64,000 bases of DNA from GCA-002733465 sp039969155 (GCA_039969155.1 JBDVOJ010000095.1:124001-188000); one strand, 5' to 3'. Positions 25,892-34,296 are shown, counted from the first letter of the stretch. Notes: generated by a model from the letters alone, not told the origin. Numbers and translations: made by a program.

Positions 25892-27493
25892 TTAACTGCG
25901 TTTAAACTTAGTTCCTGTATTTAGAGCTTTAGACAAACCATAAAATATTTCATATATTTTATCTGTCTTAACTTTAGGTGCGATATTTGAATATGTCCTA
26001 TCTTTAAAGCACCAATGGATATGATATTTTCCATTCTCAGTCTCTTCTATGTAGGAAATAACATTTAGGTTGTATAGAAACTGGAGAAAATCCTCAGGAG
26101 AAGACATAAACCTAGGTAAACTTGAAGTTGTACTTTCAGTGTAACTAGCGTGCTCATTAAAAGCTTCAAGGTATTCAGAATAAGAAAACTTATTCTTGCC
26201 ATGTAAGAACTCAAAGAATTTTAAAAAACTTTCGTAATCTAAATCTGAGTAATAAAAAGATAACTGGTCTTTAACTTCACCTAACAGGTAGTCCGCATAA
26301 TGTCTTTTGAATGTACTGTCATTAAAATCATTTTGTGTAAAAGCCCGAGATTCATCGTTCGATGTTTTTACAAAACGTTCTTGGAGTATAGAAAGCATTG
26401 TAATTATATCTCTTGGCCTGTATAGAGCAAAGCGAAGAAAATTTATAAATGAAGAGTCTTTTTCATATAAGACCATCAAATTAGGTGTGTCATATGGGAA
26501 GTATAAATCCCATGCCTCTCCCAACTTTAGAGTGTTTTTATTCTCTTGTTGATGCCTCAGTAGCTGGTCTGTTAAACAGAATAAATCGCTACTTCTATAA
26601 TCTCTATATGTAGTGCTCCAGTCTAGCAAAACGGAGTTATCTCTAATTTTCGTATTCTGATTTTGAAGTCCAAGTGATGCGAATATGTCTGGTCTAACTA
26701 ACAGCACCGTTCGCATTCGACCTTCGGAATCTTTAATACTTGGAAAGAAGTCATTGTTAAGTTCCCATACCGCATTGGCGAGCCCTCTAATACAATCTAA
26801 ATACTCATCGTATGGAATAGTAGACGGCCTGATGTCAATGCCATCAATAAAAAGTAGATGGTTGGTTTTTAACTTCAGTGAGCTGAGAGCATTTTCAAAA
26901 TTCTTCTGGATATACAGTAAATTGGTTTGAAACCTTGATTCGGTGAAAGTAACACTCTCACTCTGTTCTCCGGCGGCTTTAGCATGTTTAGACATAATTT
27001 CAGCTGCCAGCTTTGATTCTTGTACAAACTGAAGTGCATGTTGGATTTCTGGGGAAAATGCATGCAAGTAGTATTCTTGAATTGCATCATAAAGAGCTTG
27101 AAATTTTGTGAACTTCTTGAAGAACGATTTGCCTCCTTCTCTTTCGTATATTTGCTCTGAGAGCAGTATAAATACTATAACTTTCCAAATAGAGCTGTAA
27201 TCAGATAAGTCTAAATGCTTCTCCTTTTTTAATGTAATGAACTTCTGATATTCAGTTTCTCTAATATAACGAATTGATGCGATATTATTTTTGTAAGAGT
27301 TGTTTGACATGTAAATTGCATATGCTGTTTTCCCAGTGCCTTTGTCGCCAACTAAAAATGTAGTTGAAGGAGTGCACAGTTTAGCTAGGGCTTCGTTTCT
27401 TATAAATAGATGATTCAGTAATTCTTTATTTTCTCGGCGCTTATAGTTTTCAGCGTCACTAAAGCCAAGTTTAAGGTTTTTTATTTTTAGCAT
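25892..27493 (-). CDS. P-loop ATPase, Sll1717 family
   Basis: A 533-residue protein. It begins MLKIKNLKLGFSDAEN, the typical opening of this family, followed by Walker A GDKGTGKT (residues 49-56) and, near residue 215, LLFIDGID as Walker B. The rest is helical, with no membrane segment. The family is scattered in mobile islands and is often grouped with STAND/KAP-like ATPases; a role in phage defence is suspected but not established here. Good ribosome site (AAGGGA). A short reading frame ends in ATGCTAA overlapping its start, suggesting a coupled small partner gene. Confidence 0.82.
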   Translation of the reverse strand: MLKIKNLKLGFSDAENYKRRENKELLNHLFIRNEALAKLCTPSTTFLVGDKGTGKTAYAIYMSNNSYKNNIASIRYIRETEYQKFITLKKEKHLDLSDYSSIWKVIVFILLSEQIYEREGGKSFFKKFTKFQALYDAIQEYYLHAFSPEIQHALQFVQESKLAAEIMSKHAKAAGEQSESVTFTESRFQTNLLYIQKNFENALSSLKLKTNHLLFIDGIDIRPSTIPYDEYLDCIRGLANAVWELNNDFFPSIKDSEGRMRTVLLVRPDIFASLGLQNQNTKIRDNSVLLDWSTTYRDYRSSDLFCLTDQLLRHQQENKNTLKLGEAWDLYFPYDTPNLMVLYEKDSSFINFLRFALYRPRDIITMLSILQERFVKTSNDESRAFTQNDFNDSTFKRHYADYLLGEVKDQLSFYYSDLDYESFLKFFEFLHGKNKFSYSEYLEAFNEHASYTESTTSSLPRFMSSPEDFLQFLYNLNVISYIEETENGKYHIHWCFKDRTYSNIAPKVKTDKIYEIFYGLSKALNTGTKFKRS

Positions 27494-27662
27494 TTGAATT
27501 CCCTTTTAACTAATTTAACAAGTGCTGATTGTCGCAATTCACTCTTTAATAACAAAACTGAGAATGCTCGTAAGTAGACATCAAATAGTTGAATGTATTC
27601 TTCTATCAGAGCTTTTATTTGATTACCATCATTAGGTTACATTTGATATTTCCATTTGGCAA
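27487..27662 (-). pseudogene. Small reading frame upstream of the ATPase, probably frameshifted
   Basis: On the minus strand a 49-codon open frame (27636 down to 27487) gives a protein-like sequence (IKALIEEYIQLFDVYLRAF, then LLLKSELRQSALVKLVKREF) and stops within the ATPase start (ATGCTAA). It has no proper start codon: TAA precedes it directly. The frame one base away continues upstream as TTG-PNGNIKCN; joining the two by a -1 shift near 27636 would give a natural-looking helical peptide of about 58 residues. No good ribosome site is seen. Either a single-base indel broke a small gene, or translation is unusual. It may be non-coding after all. Confidence 0.4.
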
Positions 27663-27925
27663 TTGTTTTATTGTTGTATAAAGAGTTGAAGTAATAGATA
27701 ACGGAATTAGTCAATTTTATTTTGCAATATCGGTGGTCATAAATACAAACACTTAGAAATATATCTCAATTTTATCTAGCTGTACGGTTAACCCTTCGCA
27801 GCAGTGCGTCGTTAAACCCACTAAAATCGGTGTTTAGAACTGTGCATCTTGAAGTACGGAAAACAATTGATTTCCGTACACCTTTAAGCTAGGATTCTCT
27901 CGTTAGTATTCAAAAGGGAATAGTC
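27494..27925. other. Divergent region between ATPase and resolvase
   Basis: The left part is covered by the small frameshifted frame. The middle (27663-27850) is AT-rich, with nothing convincing except the pair GGTTAACCC / GTTAAACCC around a GCAGCAGTGCG segment near 27786-27822, which could belong to a recombination or regulator site. The right part holds the palindrome and promoter described separately. Confidence 0.5.
27854..27895 (+). promoter_or_regulatory. Palindromic operator overlapping the resolvase promoter
   Basis: GTACGGAAA (27854-27862) and TTTCCGTAC (27871-27879) are perfect inverted arms around ACAATTGA. TTGATT (27867-27872) and TAGGAT (27890-27895), 17 bp apart, form a promoter-like pair for the resolvase gene at 27926. 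The -35 lies inside the palindrome, so a dimeric protein bound here, perhaps the resolvase itself, should block transcription. Confidence 0.6.
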
Positions 27926-28519
27926 ATGACTAAGAGAGCAGTAATCTACGCAAGGGTATCAACCAACAAACAAACTACCGAGAATCAACTTAGGGAATTA
28001 CAAGAGGTAATCCAGAGGAACGGTTGGGAGTTAGCGAAAGTTTACCAAGACGAAGGCATAAGTGGTTCCAAAGGTAGAGACGGACGGCCACAGTTCAATG
28101 AGCTACTCAAAGATGCCGTTAGGAAGGAGTTTGATGTTGTCCTATCATGGTCAGTAGATAGACTCGGAAGGAGCTTACAGGATCTACTTGGGTTCTTAAA
28201 TGAGCTTCACAGCAAGCACATAGACCTCTACTTACACCAACAAGGAATAGACACTACGACACCTGCTGGTAAAGCTCTGTTTCAAATGATGGGAGTTTTT
28301 GCAGAGTTTGAAAGGTCAATGATTAAAGAGCGTATCAAATCAGGTATTACAAGAGCTAAGGCAAGAGGTGTTACTTTGGGTAGACCTAAGGTAACGGTAC
28401 AGACAGAACGAAAGATAAAGGATCTTAGAGCTACTGGAATGGGTATTCGCAAGGTAGCCACAACAGTTGGCGTTGGTGTCAGTGTTGTTCAGCGTATTGA
28501 TAAAGGAATAGCCAAATAG
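27926..28519 (+). CDS. Serine recombinase (resolvase/invertase, Pin-like)
   Basis: A 197-residue protein with the small-serine-recombinase layout. The N-terminus is AVIYARVSTNKQ with nucleophile Ser12; VDRLGRSLQDLL supplies the catalytic Arg residues; MMGVFAEFERSMIKERI is the long E helix. The C-terminal HTH is seen as RKIKDLRATGMGIRKVATT, then VGVSVVQRI. RBS AAGGGAA before ATG. Such enzymes resolve dimers or invert segments. No obvious invertible segment with paired inverted sites is seen near it. It is the second recombinase on the island, beside the tyrosine integrase. Confidence 0.93.
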   Translation: MTKRAVIYARVSTNKQTTENQLRELQEVIQRNGWELAKVYQDEGISGSKGRDGRPQFNELLKDAVRKEFDVVLSWSVDRLGRSLQDLLGFLNELHSKHIDLYLHQQGIDTTTPAGKALFQMMGVFAEFERSMIKERIKSGITRAKARGVTLGRPKVTVQTERKIKDLRATGMGIRKVATTVGVGVSVVQRIDKGIAK

Positions 28520-28556
28520 AAGGCTACTTTCCACCTTATTAAATTATCACCTAGTT

Positions 28557-29144
28557 TTATATCGTGGGCATTACTCCATTGCGGCTTTCCAGCTCTTTAT
28601 CAATAGGAATATTGTTAACTAGCTTTATATCCACCTCCTGTTCTTCAGCAAGAGCATTCTGTATTTTGGAGACCTGCTCTTCATTTATATCGTTCAAACT
28701 CTTGGCTACCCTCTCGGCTTCTTTTTTTGAGCCCTCAACTATAGAACCATTTGAATCAATCATCCCGGCTGGTGCGGGTAAGGGCTTTTTGGCTCCCAAT
28801 GACTCGAGTAGCGCGCTCAAATTGGTCATGGCAGTATTTGATTCCATAAGTTTACTGTCACAAGAAAGCTGAGTGCCGCTTTGAGAATTAATTATTGTGG
28901 GGTGAGTAGACTCTAAGTCTGTTTGCGGCTGCGTTTTCCACCAGAATAAGAAAGCGACAAGAAATAGTATTAACGCTGATAGGAATGGAACATACCAGTT
29001 ACTTTTATCATTCCACATAAAATAAAAGCTCGTGAATAGTGTAAAAGCTGCGATTATGAGAATCAAAGAGATATTTATCTGGCTTCGCTTGGGAATTAGG
29101 GATAGCTCAGCCTTAATGTTTGAGTTGAGTTCGCTGGTATTCAT
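28557..29144 (-). CDS. Two-helix membrane protein of unknown function
   Basis: A 195-residue protein with two neighbouring membrane segments (about 24-43 and 50-69: ISLILIIAAFTLFTSFYFM, then FLSALILFLVAFLFWW). A long soluble C-terminal part follows, with a helical region near 140-180 (KKEAERVAKSLNDINEEQV). Its start overlaps the stop of the upstream small gene (ATGA), so the two are co-translated. No family recognised. A membrane effector or immunity-type role would fit a defence island but is not shown by the sequence. Confidence 0.7.
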   Translation of the reverse strand: MNTSELNSNIKAELSLIPKRSQINISLILIIAAFTLFTSFYFMWNDKSNWYVPFLSALILFLVAFLFWWKTQPQTDLESTHPTIINSQSGTQLSCDSKLMESNTAMTNLSALLESLGAKKPLPAPAGMIDSNGSIVEGSKKEAERVAKSLNDINEEQVSKIQNALAEEQEVDIKLVNNIPIDKELESRNGVMPTI

Positions 29145-29479
29145 TGATGAGTACCGATTATACTAATAGTCCCGTCTGCATTCTTTGCGGGCGCAAAAAC
29201 AGGGAAATCTCTAATAATAAGTTCATTTCTTGAATTCCACAACTTCACCACCTTTATTAATTCTGGCCCATAAATAATAGATGTGTCTTGACTTAAAAAA
29301 CAGTTAAAAAGCTCAAATCTTGTTGTGTTGACAAAAATTCTACAGCTATCGAATCTACAATTGCTAAATTTATACCCGTCTATAGAAATGTCAGTTTTGT
29401 TATACCATAACCCCTGTACTGTTTGGAGAGTTCCGAATCCAGCTATATCCGTCAATGATGTTGTTAGTCCATTATCCAT
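29141..29479 (-). CDS. Small protein, first of an overlapping pair
   Basis: A 112-residue soluble protein with short beta-type repeats (IDGYKFSNCRFDSCRIFVN, then TTRFELFNCFLSQDTSIIYG) that recall pentapeptide/right-handed beta-helix folds without the exact A(D/N)LxX pattern. ATG start, followed by a membrane protein gene that begins on its stop codon. Function unknown; it probably acts with that membrane protein. Confidence 0.65.
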   Translation of the reverse strand: MDNGLTTSLTDIAGFGTLQTVQGLWYNKTDISIDGYKFSNCRFDSCRIFVNTTRFELFNCFLSQDTSIIYGPELIKVVKLWNSRNELIIRDFPVFAPAKNADGTISIIGTHQ

Positions 29480-30105
29480 TTGAGTCGCCTATTAGTTATT
29501 AAGCCTTATTGATTCTGAAAAAACTGAATTCTACATTCTAAATACTTAAGCTGAAAAATCAACTCGTAGGTACTTGTATTGGAATAAAGATGCTATGTTT
29601 CAATAAGAACTTGAGCTAACTCAATCTAGCGATTCTTACCCCAAAACTCACACTCTCACTGAAGGTCTTACCCTCGGTAAAATACACTTCAGCTAACTGA
29701 CAGCCTAGCATGATGTTCTGATAAGGTAGATCCTCAAGTTGACACTCGTTAATAATTAGGTCAATGATTCTTCTTTTAGTAGCTTCCATTCTCTTAGTTT
29801 CCGTTAGTAAGTTTCAGTAGGTATCTTAATTCAAATCCAAGAAGTGGGGGAGAGCCTGAGTATTACTCTCGTGTGAGATATATCTGAAGTCACTTACAGA
29901 GATTAATTGTCAGGTGGCGGTGAGCATACCCTATGGGGGAAACTGGCTCGCCTCGCGCGGGTGATACCCCTTCGGATTTTTGAAGCAAAACTTTTGGTCT
30001 ACTCTAGGATAGCCAATGAGACTAATTCTAGCCGCTGATCTAAGTAACTGAGAATGGTCGAGTTAGAATTGAAGTAAATAAGTGGTTTTACGCAGAGTAT
30101 AACCT
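29480..30105. other. Intergenic stretch with one possible small gene
   Basis: It holds a 57-codon frame (29616-29789, minus) listed separately. The rest, 29790-30105, shows no coding frame. It contains a GC-rich patch at about 29915-29970 (GGTGGCGGTGAGCATACCC to CCTCGCGCGGGTGATACCCC) that stands out from its AT-rich surroundings and could fold. No terminator or RNA family was recognised. Confidence 0.5.
29616..29789 (-). CDS. Possible 57-residue protein
   Basis: ATG at 29789, stop TAG at 29616-29618. The translation is protein-like: MEATKRRIIDLIINECQLED at the start, then PYQNIMLGCQLAEVYFTEGK, with a mixture of helix-forming residues and no low-complexity bias. The ribosome site is weak (AAGAGA directly before ATG). 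Being short and alone, it could still be chance. Confidence 0.4.
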   Translation of the reverse strand: MEATKRRIIDLIINECQLEDLPYQNIMLGCQLAEVYFTEGKTFSESVSFGVRIARLS

Positions 30106-30675
30106 CTAGTTAATTTCAAGATCTTTCGGTGCAACCTCAATAAGCGATTTATTTAGTTTTTTATAAATTTGGAGGCTATGTAAAAGAGAATCATGAATAG
30201 CTATTACGGTGCTCTTTTTGACCTTCTCAGATACTTCTGGCAATGAGGTATTCGCAGAATGCTCGGAAATAGAGTCTTGAGCTAAATGTATATACCCCAT
30301 AGTTTCTTTGCTCAGATATAGTGCGGCAGTATTCCAAGATTTTTTTAGTTCGCCAACTTTCTCCGTCGCTTCGGCAAGAAAACTCATGCTTTCGCACATT
30401 TCAGAATTCTCTACTTGAGAGGATTGATCGAACTTTTCCGATTCTGGAAGACTCACGATAGCGCTATTTAAGAGGTTAATAACGTTGTCGGTGGTGTTAA
30501 TTAACAACTCATAGATTTGTACTTTTTTGTCCCACCATATTTGAGAGCGAGAATGTTTTAATGCAAGTTTAGTAGTAAAAAGAGAGGTAACCCAAGAAAT
30601 CAAAGCAGCCCCAATCGCTCCTGCAATGGTAAGAAGGACAGGTGTTAACTGAATTGTTTCTTGAGCAACGGCCAT
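30106..30675 (-). CDS. Single-pass membrane protein, unknown
   Basis: A 189-residue protein with an N-terminal membrane segment (about 10-33: LLTIAGAIGAALISWVTSLF) and a long helical cytoplasmic part (KKVQIYELLINTTDNVINLL onward) rich in Ser/Glu. AGGG upstream of ATG. No family recognised; proteins with one N-terminal helix and a helical bundle like this are common in island cargo. It stands alone on its strand. Confidence 0.65.
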   Translation of the reverse strand: MAVAQETIQLTPVLLTIAGAIGAALISWVTSLFTTKLALKHSRSQIWWDKKVQIYELLINTTDNVINLLNSAIVSLPESEKFDQSSQVENSEMCESMSFLAEATEKVGELKKSWNTAALYLSKETMGYIHLAQDSISEHSANTSLPEVSEKVKKSTVIAIHDSLLHSLQIYKKLNKSLIEVAPKDLEIN

Positions 30676-30974
30676 TAGTTCATCCCTAAGTAACTAAAAG
30701 TGGGACCAATGTATCACCTAATAATGTCTCTATCAACGCTTGTACTTAGGACTAATACTAAAATACGAATAGGCCTCGTAAATTTAACACCTAACAATTG
30801 TTTTAACTCGTAAAAAGCAAAACCTTCATTAAACAGGTTGCCAAGAAATCTTACTTAAGGTACTCTTTAGGTGGGAGCGTATTTCCAGACAAATACCTAT
30901 TAAATCAGTAGGTTAGTGCACAATGCGGAACGTTCCCCCTTCGGAACTAAATCAACTAACCGAAGGAAAACCAA

Positions 30975-31163
30975 ATGATTAAATACATTCGTAGTTTACT
31001 AAACCGTTCTACTGTCTTTCCAAGAATCAGCATCTTTCCTAGCCCACTCATAACTACCAAACAGCATAGATACGTCTATGAATACTGCACTGACCGTAAA
31101 GGACTTAACTTTACATCGTTAGTTTTCTTTTTGTTTGACCGAGAGATTTACATCGAGTGGTAA
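30975..31163 (+). CDS. Small basic protein, uncertain
   Basis: A 62-residue frame with AAGGA at good distance before ATG. The translation is basic and aromatic-rich (FPRISIFPSPLITTKQHRYV), ending DREIYIEW. A short hairpin-like GTTCCCCCTTCGGAAC sits just upstream (about 30931-30946). No family. The ribosome site is the main argument for coding. Confidence 0.4.
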   Translation: MIKYIRSLLNRSTVFPRISIFPSPLITTKQHRYVYEYCTDRKGLNFTSLVFFLFDREIYIEW

Positions 31164-31237
31164 CCACTTGTTAAAGATCTTGTGTGCCTAGGGAGAACCT
31201 TAGGTACTTATACTCGTTTAAATGAAAGGAATATATA

Positions 31238-31714
31238 ATGAAAACAGGACCAGAAAATAGAACACGTGTTGGAAGAAAACGGGCTAGTAAAAGTAAGTTA
31301 AGGATTAAACTTAAGGTGAGACCGAAAGTGGACTTAAGGTCAAAGCTTAGAAAGGAGGTGACGCAGTTAAAACTAATATTGAAAGTAGTGGAAGCCTGCA
31401 AAGAAAACATAGGTGAACATATTAGTATTTCGGCCATCGAAGTTCTGGTTAGAGTGGGGATAGCTGACTTATTAGGGGAAAAGCTAACTGCTCCCGAAAT
31501 TGCATATTTTCTAGGGACTGGGGGCAATCCAAAAAGTAAGAGTACTGTACATAGGAATATCTCAATCTTCACTGGGAGTACTCGTAATAAACACCGTTCT
31601 TTCAAGCTAATTGAACAAGTGGTTAGTCCTTTTAACAAAAAACGTTACGAACTTGTCTTAACTGAAAAGGGAATAGCTGTATTAAAAGAGCTGGTATTAA
31701 GATGTAAAAGTTAG
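31238..31714 (+). CDS. Winged-helix-like DNA-binding protein
   Basis: A 158-residue protein with a very basic N-terminus (GRKRASKSKLRIKLKVRPK) and a middle that reads like a helix-turn-helix: KLTAPEIAYFLGTG, then SKSTVHRNISIF. A beta-wing-like KRYELVLTEKGIAVLKEL at the end gives MarR-like character. GAAAGGA precedes ATG. A hydrophobic frame on the opposite strand (31171-31638) overlaps it and is rejected. It could be the island's transcriptional regulator; its targets are unknown. Confidence 0.65.
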   Translation: MKTGPENRTRVGRKRASKSKLRIKLKVRPKVDLRSKLRKEVTQLKLILKVVEACKENIGEHISISAIEVLVRVGIADLLGEKLTAPEIAYFLGTGGNPKSKSTVHRNISIFTGSTRNKHRSFKLIEQVVSPFNKKRYELVLTEKGIAVLKELVLRCKS

Positions 31715-31743
31715 CAATCTTTAAGTTCACTATACGCTAGGGC

Positions 31744-33099
31744 TCACTTTATAAGATCAAACCCCCAAGCTTCTCGGTCTTTCAGTAGGTCATCATGATA
31801 GGTTGCTAAGCCAATGGACTTAAAGATTCCGAAGAATAACGGAAATGCGAAAAAGAAAGCCTCTAATTCAGGGGCTTTGTTACTCTCTTTCAAATTCATT
31901 CGATTTTTATTTGAGTGTAGAATCATATTTGAATAATCTGGTCTTTGGGGGAAAACGATCTCATCTTCATTGACGAGGGGAAATGAGTACTGCTTTACTC
32001 TCTTTATAAATTTATCGGAATTCAAAAACGGTGATGTTTGGAAAACATTGCGAATAGTAAAGCAAGAATATACCTCTCTCCTGTCATCAATTTCATCTAA
32101 GAGGTGAAGATAAGTGTTTGTTAGTGATGTAAGAACAAGAATGAAGTTAGAGTAATCTACTATTTTCATTGATTGGTAACCTTGTTTCTCAGCGAGAATT
32201 AAATATCTAAGCGCATGATCAAAAATACTTGAACACTCTCTAAAGCTGCTCATATCATATGTGTTCAATGGAATATCTAATCTCGCACTCCCGTCGTAGT
32301 GCCAATTAATTGAAACAGCATTTAAGCTTGGGTCGTTGTTTCCGATTTGCCTGCCTATAAAACCTTTAGAGTTTGAATGAATAGAATCCATTGGAACCGA
32401 AATGCCTTTAACAATTTTTTCTGACCCAGATATTATCTCGACGAACTTATCGAATTTGAGACGTTTTTTAGGTGGTGCTTGAGAGTCGCTAGGAGATAAA
32501 TAAACGTGTATAAATGGTCCTTTTGGGTTCACAAGAGAAGGTACGTTAGTAAGCTTGGCAGAGAGTTCTTTTCTGTTTTCTAGTCCTCTTCTCCATAGTT
32601 CATCGAGAGTATACCTATCGTTAATTTCTTTTGGTTTTGATTGATCTGCTAATCGCCTATAAACGCGCCCAGATGAGTGTATATGCGGAGTATTACTGCT
32701 TTGTGGAATACCGATAACGAGTATAGATTTGCCTTCCTCTAACCCGATTGATTTGATTGGACCACTCACCACTTTCTCTTCATAAAGAACTGGAGGATTG
32801 ATATGAGCTGCGCTAGCTTCCCTAATATCGGTTGCTACCTTTTCTAGCTCCTTAGCATCAAATCCGTCGAATCGATCTGGCCTCTTTGTTCCATCCTCAA
32901 GTTCAGTGACGCCTAGGATCAGCCAACCTCCGTATTGATTTGCAAAAGCTGCGATATGTTTCGCATAGTCAACAATTTTAAGAGGCCTAGATTTATAGTC
33001 CAAATACCAACCTTCAGGGCAATCCTTAAGTAACTCTAAGTCTGAACTATCAATTTCCTCTAATGAATTTTTAAAAGGGTAGAATGAATAATCGAGCAT
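31744..33099 (-). CDS. AlbA_2/Schlafen-type putative nucleic-acid-binding protein
   Basis: A 451-residue protein. The N-terminal domain (about 25-175) follows the AlbA_2 pattern: YLDYKSRPL, then HIAAFANQYGGWLILGV, and later VYRRLADQSKP. The C-terminal 270 residues are helical and unassigned. AlbA_2/Slfn-AAA_4 domains occur in regulators, in ATP-binding proteins and in several phage-defence systems; Schlafen relatives in animals cleave tRNA. Here catalytic ability cannot be judged. The gene stands alone on its strand, between the HTH gene and the nuclease gene of the island, so a defence or regulatory role is likely but open. Confidence 0.75.
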   Translation of the reverse strand: MLDYSFYPFKNSLEEIDSSDLELLKDCPEGWYLDYKSRPLKIVDYAKHIAAFANQYGGWLILGVTELEDGTKRPDRFDGFDAKELEKVATDIREASAAHINPPVLYEEKVVSGPIKSIGLEEGKSILVIGIPQSSNTPHIHSSGRVYRRLADQSKPKEINDRYTLDELWRRGLENRKELSAKLTNVPSLVNPKGPFIHVYLSPSDSQAPPKKRLKFDKFVEIISGSEKIVKGISVPMDSIHSNSKGFIGRQIGNNDPSLNAVSINWHYDGSARLDIPLNTYDMSSFRECSSIFDHALRYLILAEKQGYQSMKIVDYSNFILVLTSLTNTYLHLLDEIDDRREVYSCFTIRNVFQTSPFLNSDKFIKRVKQYSFPLVNEDEIVFPQRPDYSNMILHSNKNRMNLKESNKAPELEAFFFAFPLFFGIFKSIGLATYHDDLLKDREAWGFDLIK

Positions 33100-33184
33100 A
33101 TTAGTAATTTTACCTTAAGGTCACGTTTCTTTGCTAAGGGGTATTCATGTTAAGTCTAGATATAGCAGATATTTAATATATAGT

Positions 33185-34225
33185 TTATAGATCACTATTA
33201 ACCTTAAGTTCAAACCAGACTGGAAAATGATCGGATACTTTTTTATTACTAACTGAAGTATCAACACCCCACATATTAGTAAAGTCTTCAAGCACATCTT
33301 CGGTAACAACAATTCTATCGTATGCACACGAACTATTGGCCGAAAAGTTGGTATCTGCTTCATGAGGGACTATCCAATTGTAATCTAGAGTAATCTTAAG
33401 GTCACTCAAGTCTGAGGGACTAGCGTAATTACAACCTGCATTAAAGTCACCGAGAGCTATAAAATCTTCTTCGTCAGTGAATTGTTCTTGCGCCCACACC
33501 AATGCATCATGCATCGCTTTGATCTCTGCTACGGCTTCTTCAGGCTTAGTGTGGATAGTTGCTAGGACGAACTTTAGGTTACCTTGGGTAGCTGCAAAAC
33601 GAACAACATAAGGTTCCCTCTGAAAGAAATCATTTACAGAATCATCATAGAGTCCGACATCCTTAAGGACTTTAATCGTCGAAGTATTGAAGTAGTAAGC
33701 ATACTGTTCTTGGCTAGATTGGTCATCAGGTTCCTTACCACCTCTTTCACTGATAACAAAAGCATACTGAGAGCCGTCACTGTTTATCTCCGTAAGGAAC
33801 TGAGTAGGGACAACGCCAGCTTTATTCTTAATTTCTTGGATTGCTACTAAGTCATACTTTCTGATTACTGAAGCTAACTCTTTCATGACCTCGGGTTTAC
33901 CTGCTTTAGTCTTCCCGAAACTTTGAATGTTGAATGTAGCTATCTTAATGTTATCCGAGGGTGTAGGTAAGACGTCTGTCCAAGAGCTTGCAACGAAACC
34001 GATAGTTCCATACGACATTCTAATCTTATGATAAGAGCCAACAGTCTCTATGAAAGTTGCATGTTCATCTTTGTGCAGGTGAGCAACTATAGGTATCTCT
34101 GAGCCAGCTATAGGTTCGGCTCTTACATTAATCCAATTGACTGTTCTTGAGACTGGGGTGACTATGTCTGACCAAACGCTGGTAGACAGAGCTAAAAGCA
34201 AAATGAGGGTTAGTAATCTTTTCAT
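33185..34225 (-). CDS. Secreted SH3b + endonuclease/exonuclease/phosphatase protein
   Basis: About 346 residues. The ATG at 34225 is preferred (AGGAAC upstream; signal peptide LLTLILLLALSTSVWSD); the frame opens 60 bp earlier. Residues 20-85 resemble a bacterial SH3 domain (NWINVRAEPIAGSEIP, then GTIGFVASSW). The remainder is of the DNase-I fold: IKIATFNIQSFG, VAIQEIKN (Glu), then ALGDFNAGCNY (Asp/Asn) and at the end KVSDHFPVWF (Asp-His). All key residues of the metal-dependent phosphohydrolase are present. Signal sequence implies export. It is the last gene before attR, and the AGGTCTAG triplet lies upstream of its start. Confidence 0.85.
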   Translation of the reverse strand: MKRLLTLILLLALSTSVWSDIVTPVSRTVNWINVRAEPIAGSEIPIVAHLHKDEHATFIETVGSYHKIRMSYGTIGFVASSWTDVLPTPSDNIKIATFNIQSFGKTKAGKPEVMKELASVIRKYDLVAIQEIKNKAGVVPTQFLTEINSDGSQYAFVISERGGKEPDDQSSQEQYAYYFNTSTIKVLKDVGLYDDSVNDFFQREPYVVRFAATQGNLKFVLATIHTKPEEAVAEIKAMHDALVWAQEQFTDEEDFIALGDFNAGCNYASPSDLSDLKITLDYNWIVPHEADTNFSANSSCAYDRIVVTEDVLEDFTNMWGVDTSVSNKKVSDHFPVWFELKVNSDL

Positions 34226-34296
34226 ACTTCGTTCCTGCCTTGGATGCCTGTTTGAATTGATTAAGCATACTCCTATTGTTCTCAAGAATCTAATTC

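Noticed and set aside
27926..28519. Phase-variable invertible segment next to the resolvase
   Set aside because: No pair of inverted crossover-like sites around a promoter or gene was found nearby; only one palindrome is visible.
28557..29479. Toxin-antitoxin pair
   Set aside because: Sizes and the membrane topology do not match a recognised toxin-antitoxin family, and overlap alone is not enough.
31171..31638. 155-residue hydrophobic frame antisense to the winged-helix-like gene
   Set aside because: The + strand frame has a good ribosome site and an HTH-like pattern; the minus frame is its mirror with biased composition.
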